A DNA stretch of 64,000 nt from Thermodesulfovibrionia bacterium (GTDB lineage Bacteria; Nitrospirota; Thermodesulfovibrionia; UBA6902): positions 1 to 64,000 of the forward strand of contig JAGVNU010000085.1 of assembly GCA_020053105.1 (NCBI GenBank), given 5' to 3'. Shown piece after piece: positions 26,371 to 36,011 of this stretch. How positions within the stretch are numbered: position 1 is the stretch's first letter; each line of letters begins with the position of its first letter. The notes below the pieces were generated by a model. That model saw only the letters and a program-made list of their open reading frames with translations, had not been told where the DNA came from and did no database searches. Both the position numbers and the translations under genes were made by a program.

Positions 26371-27690
26371 TCAGGTAGCCTGGATCTTATTCTGCCAGGC
26401 CTTCGCCTTTTCAATAACCTCTGCTTCGTCCAATGTAGTCGCTCTTCCCTTATCAACTACTATCTTCCCGTTTACCATCACGGTCTCAATATCACCGGGC
26501 CTCATGCAATAAGTAATGTGAGAGTAGATATCATAAAGCGGGGACAGGTGGGGTTTATCAAGATTGGCTATAACTATGTCGGCCTTTTTGCCGGGCCTGA
26601 TTGAGCCGGTCTTATTCCCAAGCCCGACTATCTCCGCCCCGTTTCTTGTTGCCATCAAAAGGGCCGTCCTGCTGTCAACTACGGTGGCGTCCATAGACAC
26701 TCCCTTGTGGACCTTTGCGGCAGTGGACATCTCGCCCAGAATGCTCAGGTCATTGTTGCTCGCTGCGCCGTCAGTGCCGAAGGCGACCTTGACACCTGCG
26801 TTGAGCATTTTCGGCAGGGGGGCGATCCCGGAGGCGAGCTTTAGATTGCTCTCGATGCAATGGGCCACGCCGACTTTTTTCTCTGCAAGGATTTCAATTT
26901 CTCTGTCTGTCAGCCATACACAATGCGCCGCTGATACACGTTCCGAAAGAAAACCGATTGAGTCAAGGTGCTCAACAGGCGTCTTGCCGTAACGTTTCCG
27001 GCATTCCGCAACTTCATACTGCGTTTCAGCCAGATGTGTATGCAGGGGGACATCATATTTGTCAGCCAGTTCCTTTGCGCGTATATACTTGTCCGGACTG
27101 CAGGTGAATGTGGCATGTGGCGCCACGCAGGGGGTGACCAGCTCATTGCCTTTCCAGGCATTGATCAGTTCCTCACAGTTTGTGAAATAATCATCCGGGG
27201 TCTCTGCCACGTCCTTCCAGGGGAAGTCGATAATTCCCGAACCAAGGACGCCTCTCATTCCTATCTTCTGCAGTTGTTTCCCTGAAGTATTCTGAAAGAA
27301 ATACATGTCAGAATATGTTGTCACTCCTGCCTTCAGCATTTCCAGACAGGCGAGATCTACTGCGTCGGCAACAAATTCACTGCTGAGCCACTTCATCTCA
27401 TTCGGCCATATATGCTGTTCAAGCCAGACCTGCAGGGGGAGATCATCTGCAATGCCCCTGAAATAGACCATGGCGGCATGAGAATGCGTATTTATAAGAC
27501 CGGGGAAGACAACCCTGTTCCTGCCGTCTATGATTTTTTCCGAAGTGTATTTGCCTGAAATGTCCTGAAATGTCCCGGCATCAGTGATGTCGCTTCCCGT
27601 TACTGCTACAGCGCCGTCACGTATGACGGAAAGATCGACTTCCATGGTGAGCAGATAATCGGCTTTGATGATGTAGTCGACGCTCTTCAT
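26371..27690 (-). CDS. mtaD: Amidohydrolase, 5'-methylthioadenosine/S-adenosylhomocysteine deaminase-like
   Basis: A 439-aa metal-dependent deaminase of the TrzN/MtaD group, likely acting on MTA, SAH or a related purine. The metal ligands are visible: His69-x-His71 in LINTHSHAAMVYFRG, the later HTHLAETQYEV and SAAHCVWL, and Asp in FGTDGAASNNDLS. I chose the ATG at 27690 with GGGAG upstream; the frame extends to 27741 but there it crosses the asd terminator. Substrate choice within the family cannot be fixed from sequence. Confidence 0.88.
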   Translation of the reverse strand: MKSVDYIIKADYLLTMEVDLSVIRDGAVAVTGSDITDAGTFQDISGKYTSEKIIDGRNRVVFPGLINTHSHAAMVYFRGIADDLPLQVWLEQHIWPNEMKWLSSEFVADAVDLACLEMLKAGVTTYSDMYFFQNTSGKQLQKIGMRGVLGSGIIDFPWKDVAETPDDYFTNCEELINAWKGNELVTPCVAPHATFTCSPDKYIRAKELADKYDVPLHTHLAETQYEVAECRKRYGKTPVEHLDSIGFLSERVSAAHCVWLTDREIEILAEKKVGVAHCIESNLKLASGIAPLPKMLNAGVKVAFGTDGAASNNDLSILGEMSTAAKVHKGVSMDATVVDSRTALLMATRNGAEIVGLGNKTGSIRPGKKADIVIANLDKPHLSPLYDIYSHITYCMRPGDIETVMVNGKIVVDKGRATTLDEAEVIEKAKAWQNKIQAT

Positions 27691-27708
27691 TATTTTGTCT
27701 CCCTGATT

Positions 27709-27735
27709 AAAAAAGGGCGAGGCAGCGCCTCGCCC
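27709..27735 (-). terminator. Intrinsic terminator after asd
   Basis: GGGCGAGGC-AGC-GCCTCGCCC (27715-27735) is a perfect 9-bp GC-rich stem with a 3-nt loop. On the minus strand it is followed by six Ts (A-run at 27709-27714). It lies 21 bp after the asd stop and ends that transcript before the amidohydrolase gene. Confidence 0.85.
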
Positions 27736-27756
27736 CTGCATGCGTTTGTTGTCGCG

Positions 27757-28779
27757 TTACTTTGCCCGCTTGATCAATTCCTCGGCGATCTGGACTGCGT
27801 TCAGGGCCGCGCCTTTTCTCAGGTTGTCGGCAGCTATCCAGATGTTGAGCCCGTTTTCGATGGTGTCATCTTCCCTGACCCTTCCGACATACACCTCATC
27901 CCTGTTGGCGGCAATCGTCTGCAGCGGGTAGATGTTCTTCTCCGGCGCATCATAAACAAGGACTCCGGGCGCGGTAGATAGTATGGCCCTCGCTTCATTG
28001 GCAGAGAGTTTCTTTTCAGTTTCAATATTGATGGATTCAGAATGCCCCCTGAATACCGGCACCCTGACCGTGGTGGCTGTGACCTTTATTGAATCGTCGC
28101 CCATGATCTTCTTGGTTTCATTTACCATCTTGATCTCTTCTTTTGTGTAACCGCTGTCCGTGAACTTGTCAATATGCGGGATACAGTTAAAAGCGATCTG
28201 GTGAGGATATATCACAGGTGTAATGTCCTTGAAATTCAGAATGTCCCTTGTCTGGTTCAGTAATTCATCCATGGCCTTCTTGCCTGTGCCTGAAACCGAC
28301 TGGAACGTGGTGACCACCACCCTTTTTATCCTGGCCGCATCGTGTATGGGTTTTAAAGCGACAACCATCTGGATAGTGGAGCAGTTGGGGTTGGCGATTA
28401 TCCCCTTGTGCCAGGAAAGATCATTCGGATTTACTTCCGGCACCACGAGCGGGACCCCGGGGTCCATCCTCCATGCGCTTGAGTTGTCTACTACAACACA
28501 TCCGGCCTTTGCAGCGGCCGGTGCGAATTCCAGGCTCCTGTCACCGCCTGCGGAAAACAGGGCGATATCTATGCCGTTGAACACCTTATCGGTGAGTATT
28601 TCCACCGCTACTGGCTTTCCATGAAAATCAAGGGTCTTTCCCTCCGAGCGTTCAGACGCGAAGAGGCGTAATTTCCCCACAGGGAAATTCCTTTGCTCCA
28701 GAGTGGCCACCATCTCATTTCCGACAGCGCCGGTGGCGCCGACAACCGCAACTATGTATTTATCTTTCTTCTTCACCAT
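27757..28779 (-). CDS. asd: Aspartate-semialdehyde dehydrogenase
   Basis: Asd reduces aspartyl phosphate to aspartate semialdehyde, the branch point to lysine/diaminopimelate, threonine and methionine. VAVVGATGAVG is the NADP-binding loop, and the catalytic Cys is Cys133 in ANPNCSTIQM. Other typical parts are SSAWRMDPGVPLVVPEVN and TFQSVSGTGKKAMDEL. Full length at 340 aa, with AAAGGA before the ATG and a strong terminator behind it. Confidence 0.96.
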   Translation of the reverse strand: MVKKKDKYIVAVVGATGAVGNEMVATLEQRNFPVGKLRLFASERSEGKTLDFHGKPVAVEILTDKVFNGIDIALFSAGGDRSLEFAPAAAKAGCVVVDNSSAWRMDPGVPLVVPEVNPNDLSWHKGIIANPNCSTIQMVVALKPIHDAARIKRVVVTTFQSVSGTGKKAMDELLNQTRDILNFKDITPVIYPHQIAFNCIPHIDKFTDSGYTKEEIKMVNETKKIMGDDSIKVTATTVRVPVFRGHSESINIETEKKLSANEARAILSTAPGVLVYDAPEKNIYPLQTIAANRDEVYVGRVREDDTIENGLNIWIAADNLRKGAALNAVQIAEELIKRAK

Positions 28780-28948
28780 TTTCCAAATCCTTTCATCTGA
28801 TAGTTAAGCGTCATTAATTTATCACATTCAGGCGAGAAAATTCTATTCCCATCTTTTAAATATTGCAGCCTATCAGAAGACCAGCATCGTGATACAATTG
28901 TATAAAGAGGGAAAAAGGGACCGCGAGCCGGTTTGCTAGGGATGAATT

Positions 28949-31120
28949 ATGTCTCAGGATAAAAACACAGAAGACGCGCTTGAAAAATACGGGGTGCATA
29001 ACTCTCTCCTGCAGAAAGTGCTGGAGGTTTTGCCTGTCGGGGTATGGATAATAGACAGGGACGGCAAAGTCGTGCACGGCAATCCTGCGAGTCAGTGTAT
29101 TTGGAAAGGCGCAAGGTTCGTCGGGATCGAGCAATACGGAGAGTACAAAGGCTGGCGGCTGGATACCGGGCAGAAGATAGAACCGGCTGAATGGGCGGCT
29201 GCGCGGGCCATTCAGCAAGGAGAAACAACCATTGATGAGGAAGTCGAGATCGAATGCTTTGATGGAACGCGCAAAATTATTCTCCATGCCGCCGTGCCTG
29301 TCAAAAATGAGCAGCAGGAGATCATAGGGGCCATCGTCGTCAATCAGGACATTACTGAGCGCAAGAAGGCTGAGAAAACCCTTATCGAACAATCGAGGAT
29401 ATTGGAGGCATTTTTCAGTAATACGATTACTCCATTAGTAATTCTCGACAGAAATTTTAATTTTATCAGAGTGAATGAGGCCTATGCCAAGGCAGACCAG
29501 CGGGATGTCTCGGAATTTCCCGGCCATAACCATTTCGAATTTTATCCATCCGACGCCAGGCTGATATTTGAACGGGTAGTTGAGACGAAAAAGCATTATC
29601 AAACGCTTGCAAGGCCTTTTGTCTTTCCCGATCATCCTGAATGGGGCGTGACTTACTGGGATTGGACCCTGACACCTCTTTTAGACAACCGGAATGAAGT
29701 AGAATTTCTGGTCTTTTCTCTTGAAGACGTTACGGACCGCAAAAAGGCCGAGGATGCGCTGCGTGAGAAGGAACGCCACGCGCAGTCTCTTCTTCGTGTC
29801 TCTAAAAGGCTGGAACTCGCGAATACGTACGACGAAGTCCTGAATGCCGCGCGCGATGAAGTGAAGATTATCATCGGGTACCAGGACCTGTGGGCTTATC
29901 TTTTTACAGAAGACAAAAAGTACGCCAGGGCGCTGGTTGCCGGGGGGCCGATGGCCGAGACAGTGATGTCGGAGGAGGGCGTGGCGACCCTTACCATCCA
30001 GGGCGACCGGATGCTTGAAGAGATTGCTGAGGCTAAAGATATTGTGGTCGTGGAAGATGCACGCACAGACGAACGGACAAACAAGGAAATCGTATCAAGA
30101 CTGCAAAACCGTACAATCATCAACGTCCCGATCATACTGATGGACAGACATCTCGGCTCGATAGGGACAGGCACATTTGGCGAAGAAGGCGTGCGGGTCC
30201 CTTCAGAGTCCGAACAGAAATACCTGTCAGCGCTGGCGAGCCACATGGCGGTCACATTCGACAGGATCCATTTGCAAACAGAACGCAGGCGGGCAGAGGA
30301 AGCGCTTGGCAGGCTGAATGAAGAGCTGGAGCAGCGGGTGAAAGCAAGGACAGAGGAACTCGAAAATGCCAATATCAGACTGAAAGAACTGGACCGCATG
30401 AAGTCCATGTTTATCGCCTCGATGAGCCATGAACTGAGGACCCCCCTGAACTCCATAATAGGTTTTTCGAGCATTCTGCTTAATGAGTGGACAGGCCCGG
30501 TGAATGCTGAACAAAAAGAAAATCTTTCAACGGTACTGAGGTCAGGCAGGCACCTGCTTAATCTTATAAATGACGTTATTGACGTCTCAAAGATAGAGGC
30601 AGGGAAGATCGATTCAGTAATTGAGAAATTTGATTTGCATGACGTTATTGAAGAGGCTGTTAATTTCTTTACAAAAGAGATAAATGAAAAGAGACTTTCA
30701 CTAACTGTTGAAGTTATGCATCAGGAAATGCACACGGACAGGCGACGGCTCCTTCAATGCGTGCTGAACCTTTTGAGCAACGCAGTGAAATTTACGGACA
30801 AAGGAAGCGTAAGCGTGCAGGCGCGTTTATGGGGCAGGGACTGGGGAGCAGGAGATTTTATAGAAATTTCTGTTGCAGACACCGGCATCGGCATCCGGGA
30901 AGAGGACTGCCCGAAACTGTTTAATGCCTTTGTCCGTCTTGATTCTCCCCTGAGGGCATCGATTCCCGGCACGGGTCTGGGCCTGTATCTTTCCAAAAAG
31001 CTTGCGGCAGAGGTTTTAAAAGGTGATATACTTTTATCAAGTCGGTATGGTGAGGGAAGCACATTTACGATAGTTGTACCAGTGATGATCGATGAAAAAA
31101 GTCCTGGTAATAGAAGATAA
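28949..31120 (+). CDS. Cytoplasmic sensor histidine kinase (PAS-PAS-GAF-HisKA-HATPase)
   Basis: A 723-aa kinase without membrane spans. Two PAS domains (about 20-135 and 148-265) each end in DITERKKAE/DVTDRKKAE. A GAF domain (about 285-440) and a coiled coil (445-485) lead to the phosphoacceptor His494 in SMSHELRTPLNSIIGF. The ATPase has N-box NLLSNAVKF, DTGIGI and GTGLGLYLSKKLA. The following response regulator overlaps by 29 nt, so it is the likely cognate partner. The signal is unknown, but the cytosolic PAS/GAF make-up suggests an internal redox, ligand or gas cue. Confidence 0.92.
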   Translation: MSQDKNTEDALEKYGVHNSLLQKVLEVLPVGVWIIDRDGKVVHGNPASQCIWKGARFVGIEQYGEYKGWRLDTGQKIEPAEWAAARAIQQGETTIDEEVEIECFDGTRKIILHAAVPVKNEQQEIIGAIVVNQDITERKKAEKTLIEQSRILEAFFSNTITPLVILDRNFNFIRVNEAYAKADQRDVSEFPGHNHFEFYPSDARLIFERVVETKKHYQTLARPFVFPDHPEWGVTYWDWTLTPLLDNRNEVEFLVFSLEDVTDRKKAEDALREKERHAQSLLRVSKRLELANTYDEVLNAARDEVKIIIGYQDLWAYLFTEDKKYARALVAGGPMAETVMSEEGVATLTIQGDRMLEEIAEAKDIVVVEDARTDERTNKEIVSRLQNRTIINVPIILMDRHLGSIGTGTFGEEGVRVPSESEQKYLSALASHMAVTFDRIHLQTERRRAEEALGRLNEELEQRVKARTEELENANIRLKELDRMKSMFIASMSHELRTPLNSIIGFSSILLNEWTGPVNAEQKENLSTVLRSGRHLLNLINDVIDVSKIEAGKIDSVIEKFDLHDVIEEAVNFFTKEINEKRLSLTVEVMHQEMHTDRRRLLQCVLNLLSNAVKFTDKGSVSVQARLWGRDWGAGDFIEISVADTGIGIREEDCPKLFNAFVRLDSPLRASIPGTGLGLYLSKKLAAEVLKGDILLSSRYGEGSTFTIVVPVMIDEKSPGNRR

Positions 31121-31484
31121 CGCAGACAATACCCGGCTTATAACCTACGCGCTTGAGCGGAGCGGATATGAGGTTGATTCGGCAACCTCAGGCGAAGAGG
31201 GTATCGCTCTTGCACTGCGCTCGGACCATTTATTCATCATAGTTGATATAAATTTACCCGGCATAGACGGACTAGAGACAATAAGGCGGATAAGGAATTC
31301 GGAGGCAAACGGAACGGTCCCTATTATTACTATAACTTCTTATGCCATGCAGGGAGATATGGAGAAGATTTTGGCGGCAGGGTGCAACGCGTACTTTGAA
31401 AAACCGATCGATCCCCTCACAATCGTAGACCGTATACACAAATCGATCGGGTTAGAGGGGCAGCATGAAGATATTGATAGTTGA
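31092..31484 (+). CDS. Single-domain response regulator
   Basis: A 130-aa receiver without an output domain. The acidic pair is Glu8-Asp9, the phosphoacceptor Asp52 in IIVDINLPGIDG, and the conserved Thr/Ser and Lys are in TITSYA and YFEKPID. It overlaps both the kinase before it and the hybrid kinase after it (by 20 nt), so the three form a coupled signalling unit, possibly a phosphorelay. Being single-domain, it probably acts by protein contact or as a relay. Confidence 0.9.
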   Translation: MKKVLVIEDNADNTRLITYALERSGYEVDSATSGEEGIALALRSDHLFIIVDINLPGIDGLETIRRIRNSEANGTVPIITITSYAMQGDMEKILAAGCNAYFEKPIDPLTIVDRIHKSIGLEGQHEDIDS

Positions 31485-33483
31485 CGATAACAGCGATGAC
31501 AGAAAGCTGCTGAAATACAACCTTGAACGCCACAACTGTGCTGTCTTTGACGCACGGGACGGGGTGGAAGGACTTAAACTTGCGGTTGCTCATAAACCCA
31601 GTCTGATAATCACGGACGCCCTAATGCCGAGGATGGACGGATTTCAGTTGCTCAGGGCGGTAAAGTCCGATGAGACTCTCAGGTCGGTCCCTTTTGTTTT
31701 TTATTCAGCGACTTATGTCGGGGAAAAAGACATCCAGTTTGCACTTTCCCTCGGGGCAGCGGCATATATTGTCAAGCCGAAAGAACCCGAGGAGTTCTGG
31801 AATGAATTGAGCAATATCGTAGAGGGCTGCAAACTCAATATTGAAACCCCTGGTACGGCTATAACGATCGGGGATACAGAGTTCATCCAAAAACACAGCG
31901 AAATCATTGGCGACAAACTGGTGAAAAAAATCCTGGAGCTTCAGGACGCAAATGCGAAGATAGAGCAGTCGGAGGCATTTATAAGAAATATCCTTGAAAG
32001 CGTTGATGTAAGCATTATTGTCATCGATCCGGCATACAGGATTGTGTCTGCCAACAGGGCATATCTTGATATGGTCGGCCTCCCGATTGAAAAAGTTACC
32101 GGCAGACGTTGCAATGAAATTTCGCACCACATGGATGACCCGTGCTTCGAATCGGGGGTAGACTGTGTTGTAAAAAATACTTTTGAGACCGGAAAGCCCC
32201 ACACGGCCATGCATATGCACAAGAAGGGGGACAAGCCTTTTTATGTGGAGACGAAATCTTTTCCAATGAAAAATGCCGCCGGTGAAATAATCTCAGTGAT
32301 AGAGCTCATCAATGATATAACTGAAAAATGCAAACTTGAAGACCAGCTCCGCCAGTCCCAGAAGATGGAGGCCATAGGGCAGCTTGCGGCAGGCATTTCT
32401 CACGACTTCAATAATATCCTGACGGCAATAATAGGCTATGCATACATAGTTCAGTCGAAGATGGACCCGGAAGACCCTTTAAAGAACGATCTCGGTCAAA
32501 TACTTGTTTCAGCGGAAAGGGCCGCAAATCTGACCCGAAGCCTCCTTACCTTCAGCAGGAGACAGACCGGCAAGCCTTCACCGGTAAATTTAAATGATAT
32601 CATCAGGAAGATTGAAAAACTATTAATGAGGATTATCGGCGAAGATCTGGAATTAAGGACCATGCTCACAGATAAAGACGTAACCTTAATGGCGGATGCA
32701 GGGCAGATGGAACAGGTGCTTATGAACCTTGCCACCAATGGCCGTGACGCAATGCCCGGCGGCGGGACCCTGAGCATAAGCACAGATATATTTGATCTGG
32801 ACGACGGTTTTGTCAAAGCGCATGGTTACGGCACACCGGGAAAGTATGTGCTTATGACTGTTTCCGACACAGGCCAGGGGATAGACCGGAGGACACTGGA
32901 ACATATATTCGAACCGTTTTTTACGACCAAGGAGGTCGGCAAGGGCACGGGCCTCGGGCTTTCAATTGTGTACGGCATTGTCAAGCAGCACAATGGGTAC
33001 ATTAATTGTTACAGCGAGGAAGGGAAAGGGAGCAGCTTTAAAATATATCTGCCGCTTATCGGGCCTGAAATTGCAAAAACAGTAAGAACAGTCAGTGAAG
33101 CAGCTCCTGCAGGAGGGACCGAGACAATTCTGCTTGGAGAGGATGATGAGTCTGTAAGAAAACTTATGCGTGAGCTGCTTGAGGATATGGGGTATACAGT
33201 AATAGTTGCGGAAAATGGAGAAGAGGCGGTAGAGAAGTTTGACCTGTATAAAGATAAGATCAGTCTTCTTGTTCTGGATATGATAATGCCGAAGAAAAGC
33301 GGGAAGGAAGCGTATGAAGAGGTCAAAAAAATCAGGACAGATATTAAAGTTATCTTTACTAGCGGCTATCCGGGAGATTTTATCTATAAGTCGGGCATGA
33401 TCGAAAAAGAAATGGGCTTCATGCTGAAACCGGTGTCCCCTGTATTATTTTTAAAAAAGGTAAGAGAGGCGCTTGACAAATGA
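31465..33483 (+). CDS. Hybrid histidine kinase (REC-PAS-HisKA-HATPase-REC)
   Basis: A 672-aa protein with a receiver at each end: Asp51 in [12 protein letters not shown] at the N-terminus, and [12 protein letters not shown] near residue 605 at the C-terminus. Between them lie a PAS domain (170-290), the phosphoacceptor His313 in [13 protein letters not shown], and an ATPase with VSDTGQGID and [16 protein letters not shown]. This is the NtrB-like kinase type. The PAS domain holds a Cys/His cluster (C216, H221, H222, C227, C234). No membrane spans. Confidence 0.92.
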   Translation: MKILIVDDNSDDRKLLKYNLERHNCAVFDARDGVEGLKLAVAHKPSLIITDALMPRMDGFQLLRAVKSDETLRSVPFVFYSATYVGEKDIQFALSLGAAAYIVKPKEPEEFWNELSNIVEGCKLNIETPGTAITIGDTEFIQKHSEIIGDKLVKKILELQDANAKIEQSEAFIRNILESVDVSIIVIDPAYRIVSANRAYLDMVGLPIEKVTGRRCNEISHHMDDPCFESGVDCVVKNTFETGKPHTAMHMHKKGDKPFYVETKSFPMKNAAGEIISVIELINDITEKCKLEDQLRQSQKMEAIGQLAAGISHDFNNILTAIIGYAYIVQSKMDPEDPLKNDLGQILVSAERAANLTRSLLTFSRRQTGKPSPVNLNDIIRKIEKLLMRIIGEDLELRTMLTDKDVTLMADAGQMEQVLMNLATNGRDAMPGGGTLSISTDIFDLDDGFVKAHGYGTPGKYVLMTVSDTGQGIDRRTLEHIFEPFFTTKEVGKGTGLGLSIVYGIVKQHNGYINCYSEEGKGSSFKIYLPLIGPEIAKTVRTVSEAAPAGGTETILLGEDDESVRKLMRELLEDMGYTVIVAENGEEAVEKFDLYKDKISLLVLDMIMPKKSGKEAYEEVKKIRTDIKVIFTSGYPGDFIYKSGMIEKEMGFMLKPVSPVLFLKKVREALDK

Positions 33484-33552
33484 AAACAGGCCCCCGGTTA
33501 CTGTTTCGGGAATGACGCAAGTATTTTCAAGAGACATTAGTGATTTAACTAC

Positions 33553-34617
33553 TTACTCCGTAACATATTTGGCAACGAGGTCCCCGACTTCCGTTGTTGT
33601 CAGTCCCATCTTCCCGGCTGCAAGACTCTTTAAATGCTTTGCAGTAACTTTTATGACCGCCTGCTCCACTGCCTTTCCGGATATTTCTTCGCCAAGATGC
33701 TCAAGCATCATGCCGCCGGCGCATATTGCTGCGAGGGGGTTTATGATGTTCTGCCCCTTGTATTTCGGCGCGGAGCCCCCTATGGGTTCAAACATCGAGA
33801 CGCCCTGAGGATTTATATTCCCTCCAGCGGCAATGCCCATTCCGCCCTGGATCATCGCGCCGAGGTCGGTGATTATGTCTCCGAACATGTTGTCTGTTAC
33901 AATGACATCAAACCACTCCGGATTTTTTACAAACCACATGGTTATTGCGTCCACATGAGCGTAATCGGCTTTTACATCGGGGTATTCTTTTGCCACTTCA
34001 TAAAATGTCCTCTCCCACAGGTCGAATGCGAAGGTGAGGACATTCGTCTTTCCGCACAGGGTGAGCTTGTTCATCTTCTTTCTCTTCCTGCAATATTCAA
34101 AGGCGAAGCGGATGCAGCGCTCCACGCCCTTTCTTGTATTGATTGATTCCTGCACCGCCACTTCATCAGGAGTGCCTTTCTTGAGCACTCCGCCCGCTCC
34201 GGCATAAAGTCCTTCCGTATTTTCCCTGACCACTGCGAAATCGATATGCTCGGGTCCCTTATCTTTAAGAGGGCAGTCTATTCCGGGATAGAGTTTGACC
34301 GGCCTCAGATTAATGTACTGGTCCAGTTCAAAGCGGAGTCTCAGCAATATACCTTTTTCCAGTATGCCCGGTTTGACATCAGGATGACCGATAGCTCCGA
34401 GATATATGGAATCAAATTTTCTGAGTTCACTAACCGCGCTGTCCGGCAGCGCCTCGCCGGTCTTTAAATATCTTTCGCCGCCCAGATCAAAATGGGTCAG
34501 GTTGAGTTTAAATCCAGCCTTGCCGGAAACGGCATTCAGGACCTTTATACCTTCAGCAATGACCTCAGGACCGGTGCCGTCACCGGGGATAACAGCGATG
34601 TTGTAAGTTTTTGACAT
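33553..34617 (-). CDS. leuB: 3-isopropylmalate dehydrogenase-family enzyme (LeuB-like)
   Basis: A 354-aa NAD-dependent beta-hydroxyacid decarboxylating dehydrogenase. [11 protein letters not shown] opens the protein; substrate and metal residues lie in [43 protein letters not shown] and [12 protein letters not shown]. The RENTEG motif resembles isocitrate, homoisocitrate and tartrate dehydrogenases and type-2 LeuB more than classical LeuB (RELTGG). Leucine synthesis is the best guess, but a related substrate is possible. It lies on the same strand as, and downstream of, two tRNA genes. Confidence 0.8.
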   Translation of the reverse strand: MSKTYNIAVIPGDGTGPEVIAEGIKVLNAVSGKAGFKLNLTHFDLGGERYLKTGEALPDSAVSELRKFDSIYLGAIGHPDVKPGILEKGILLRLRFELDQYINLRPVKLYPGIDCPLKDKGPEHIDFAVVRENTEGLYAGAGGVLKKGTPDEVAVQESINTRKGVERCIRFAFEYCRKRKKMNKLTLCGKTNVLTFAFDLWERTFYEVAKEYPDVKADYAHVDAITMWFVKNPEWFDVIVTDNMFGDIITDLGAMIQGGMGIAAGGNINPQGVSMFEPIGGSAPKYKGQNIINPLAAICAGGMMLEHLGEEISGKAVEQAVIKVTAKHLKSLAAGKMGLTTTEVGDLVAKYVTE

Positions 34618-34667
34618 TTGCTATTCCTTCCTTTTTCTAATGCCTGTTACAAAATTCCTGTCATTAA

Positions 34668-34743
34668 TGGTGATCCCAACGGGACTCGAACCCGTGTTTC
34701 CGGCGTGAGAGGCCAGCGTCCTAGGCCACTAGACGATGGGACC
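34668..34743 (-). tRNA. tRNA-Glu (anticodon CTC)
   Basis: On the minus strand the sequence begins GGTCCCATCGTCTAGTGG and folds as a cloverleaf with anticodon loop CTCTCAC (anticodon CTC, reading GAG). The T-arm is GGGTTCGAGTCCC, and the acceptor 3' half TGGGATC is followed by an encoded ACCA. Length 76 nt. Confidence 0.93.
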
Positions 34744-34823
34744 ATAAATAACAGTAATCAGGGATTAGGAGTCGGGGATTAGTTATTGCTATCTAACCTC
34801 CGATCACTAACCCCTTTCTTAAT

Positions 34824-34898
34824 TGGCTGGGGCGGGAGGATTTGAACCCCCGAATGCTGGAGCCAGAGACCAGTGCCTTACCGCTTGGCGACGCCCCA
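34824..34898 (-). tRNA. tRNA-Gln (anticodon CTG)
   Basis: On the minus strand it starts TGGGGCGTCGCCAAGCGG, the usual bacterial tRNA-Gln opening, with anticodon loop CTCTGGC (anticodon CTG, reading CAG), T-arm GGGGGTTCAAATCCTCC and encoded CCA. The last anticodon-stem pair (31-39) is T/T rather than Watson-Crick. Length 75 nt. Confidence 0.92.
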
Positions 34899-34923
34899 AA
34901 ATTTACGTTTCAAAGACATGTTT

Positions 34924-34952
34924 ATATTACTTATTTCACCTTTATCCGTCAA
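34924..34952 (-). promoter_or_regulatory. Putative sigma-70 promoter of the tRNA-Gln/tRNA-Glu transcript
   Basis: On the minus strand TTGACG (34952-34947), a 17-bp spacer and TAATAT (34929-34924) lie about 25 bp before the tRNA-Gln 5' end. Spacing is ideal and each hexamer is one or two bases from consensus. Confidence 0.6.
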
Positions 34953-35105
34953 TATGCGGAGGTCCTGTCCGGTATAATAAAAAATTCAGCTCTATTGAAT
35001 GGTGAAAAAAAGAGGCTGCAGATTTACAAGTAACCGGACCGATATGATAGAATTAATCTTGCCGTCAAAATAAATAAAGACAAACGTATTTATAAGGAGG
35101 AGAAG

Positions 35106-35942
35106 ATGAAAAAAGGAAAATATTTATTGATTATGCTGCTTATGCTGACTGTACCGCTCCTGATGGCAGGATGCGTTGACAAGAACAAAGTTGACAGCAT
35201 AGAGCAGACGCAAAAAGACATCCTTGCAAAACTCAGCCAGATAGAGGCGGCCCAGAAAAATGCCCCGCAGGTTTCCCAGCCTGCAGCCCCGGTTGTTGAT
35301 TCAGGCTCTGAACAGATACAAAAACTGATCCTGGCGAGACTGGACAGGATAGAAGAGAACCAGAAGAATATGGCAAAGGCAATTCAGCAGCCGGCTGCTC
35401 CTCAGAGACCGGCTGTTGATTTTAACAAGGTTTACAATATACCGGTTGGCAGTTCACCTGTTAAAGGAAAGAAGGATGCACGTGTCACAGTCGTGGTGTT
35501 TTCAGATTATCAGTGCCCGTATTGTTCAAAACTGGAGCCGACGCTTAACCAGGTATCTGCGGCATATCCCAAAGATGTGAAGATGGTCTTTAAGGATTTC
35601 CCTTTGTCCTTTCATCAACACGCCAAAAGCGCTGCAAAGGCGGCCCGTGCCGCAGGGGAACAGGGGAAATTCTGGGAGATGCATGACCTGGTCTTTGAAA
35701 ACAACACCCGGCTCGGTGATGACTTATATAAGGAGTTAGCGGGCAAATTGCAGCTGAATGAGGCCAAATTCCTGGCTGACTATAACAGCAATAAATATGA
35801 TGCCCTGATCCAGCAGGACATCCTGCTCGGCCAGAACTCCGGCGTTGGGGGAACACCGACATTATTTATGAACGGCAAAAGGATGCAGGGAAGGTCCTTT
35901 GATGATTTCAAGGCCCTCATCGAGGGATATCTCAAGAAATAG
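35106..35942 (+). CDS. DsbA-family thioredoxin-fold lipoprotein
   Basis: A 278-aa envelope lipoprotein with lipobox LMAGC (Cys23). Residues 28-105 contain two similar coiled-coil segments, each ending in a Pro/Ala-rich linker. The C-terminal part is a DsbA-like thioredoxin domain with CPYC at about residue 140 (FSDYQCPYCSKLEP) and the cis-Pro loop GGTPTLF. It probably oxidises or isomerises disulfides outside the cytoplasm, held off the membrane by the coiled-coil stalk. AAGGAGGAG precedes the ATG. Confidence 0.9.
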   Translation: MKKGKYLLIMLLMLTVPLLMAGCVDKNKVDSIEQTQKDILAKLSQIEAAQKNAPQVSQPAAPVVDSGSEQIQKLILARLDRIEENQKNMAKAIQQPAAPQRPAVDFNKVYNIPVGSSPVKGKKDARVTVVVFSDYQCPYCSKLEPTLNQVSAAYPKDVKMVFKDFPLSFHQHAKSAAKAARAAGEQGKFWEMHDLVFENNTRLGDDLYKELAGKLQLNEAKFLADYNSNKYDALIQQDILLGQNSGVGGTPTLFMNGKRMQGRSFDDFKALIEGYLKK

Positions 35943-36011
35943 AGTGACAGAGAATTTCATAATGGTTCCTTCGGGAATGACGCTCTGAAATCTTTGTCAG
36001 TAAGTAAGGAT

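Noticed and set aside
33473-33808. Plus-strand ORF antisense to leuB overlapping the end of the hybrid kinase
   Set aside because: It lies opposite the conserved leuB coding sequence and has no protein-like character.
34744-34823. Loose inverted repeat between the two tRNA genes (GGGGATTAG and CTAACCCC)
   Set aside because: The arms are imperfect and far apart; it is probably spacer sequence without function.
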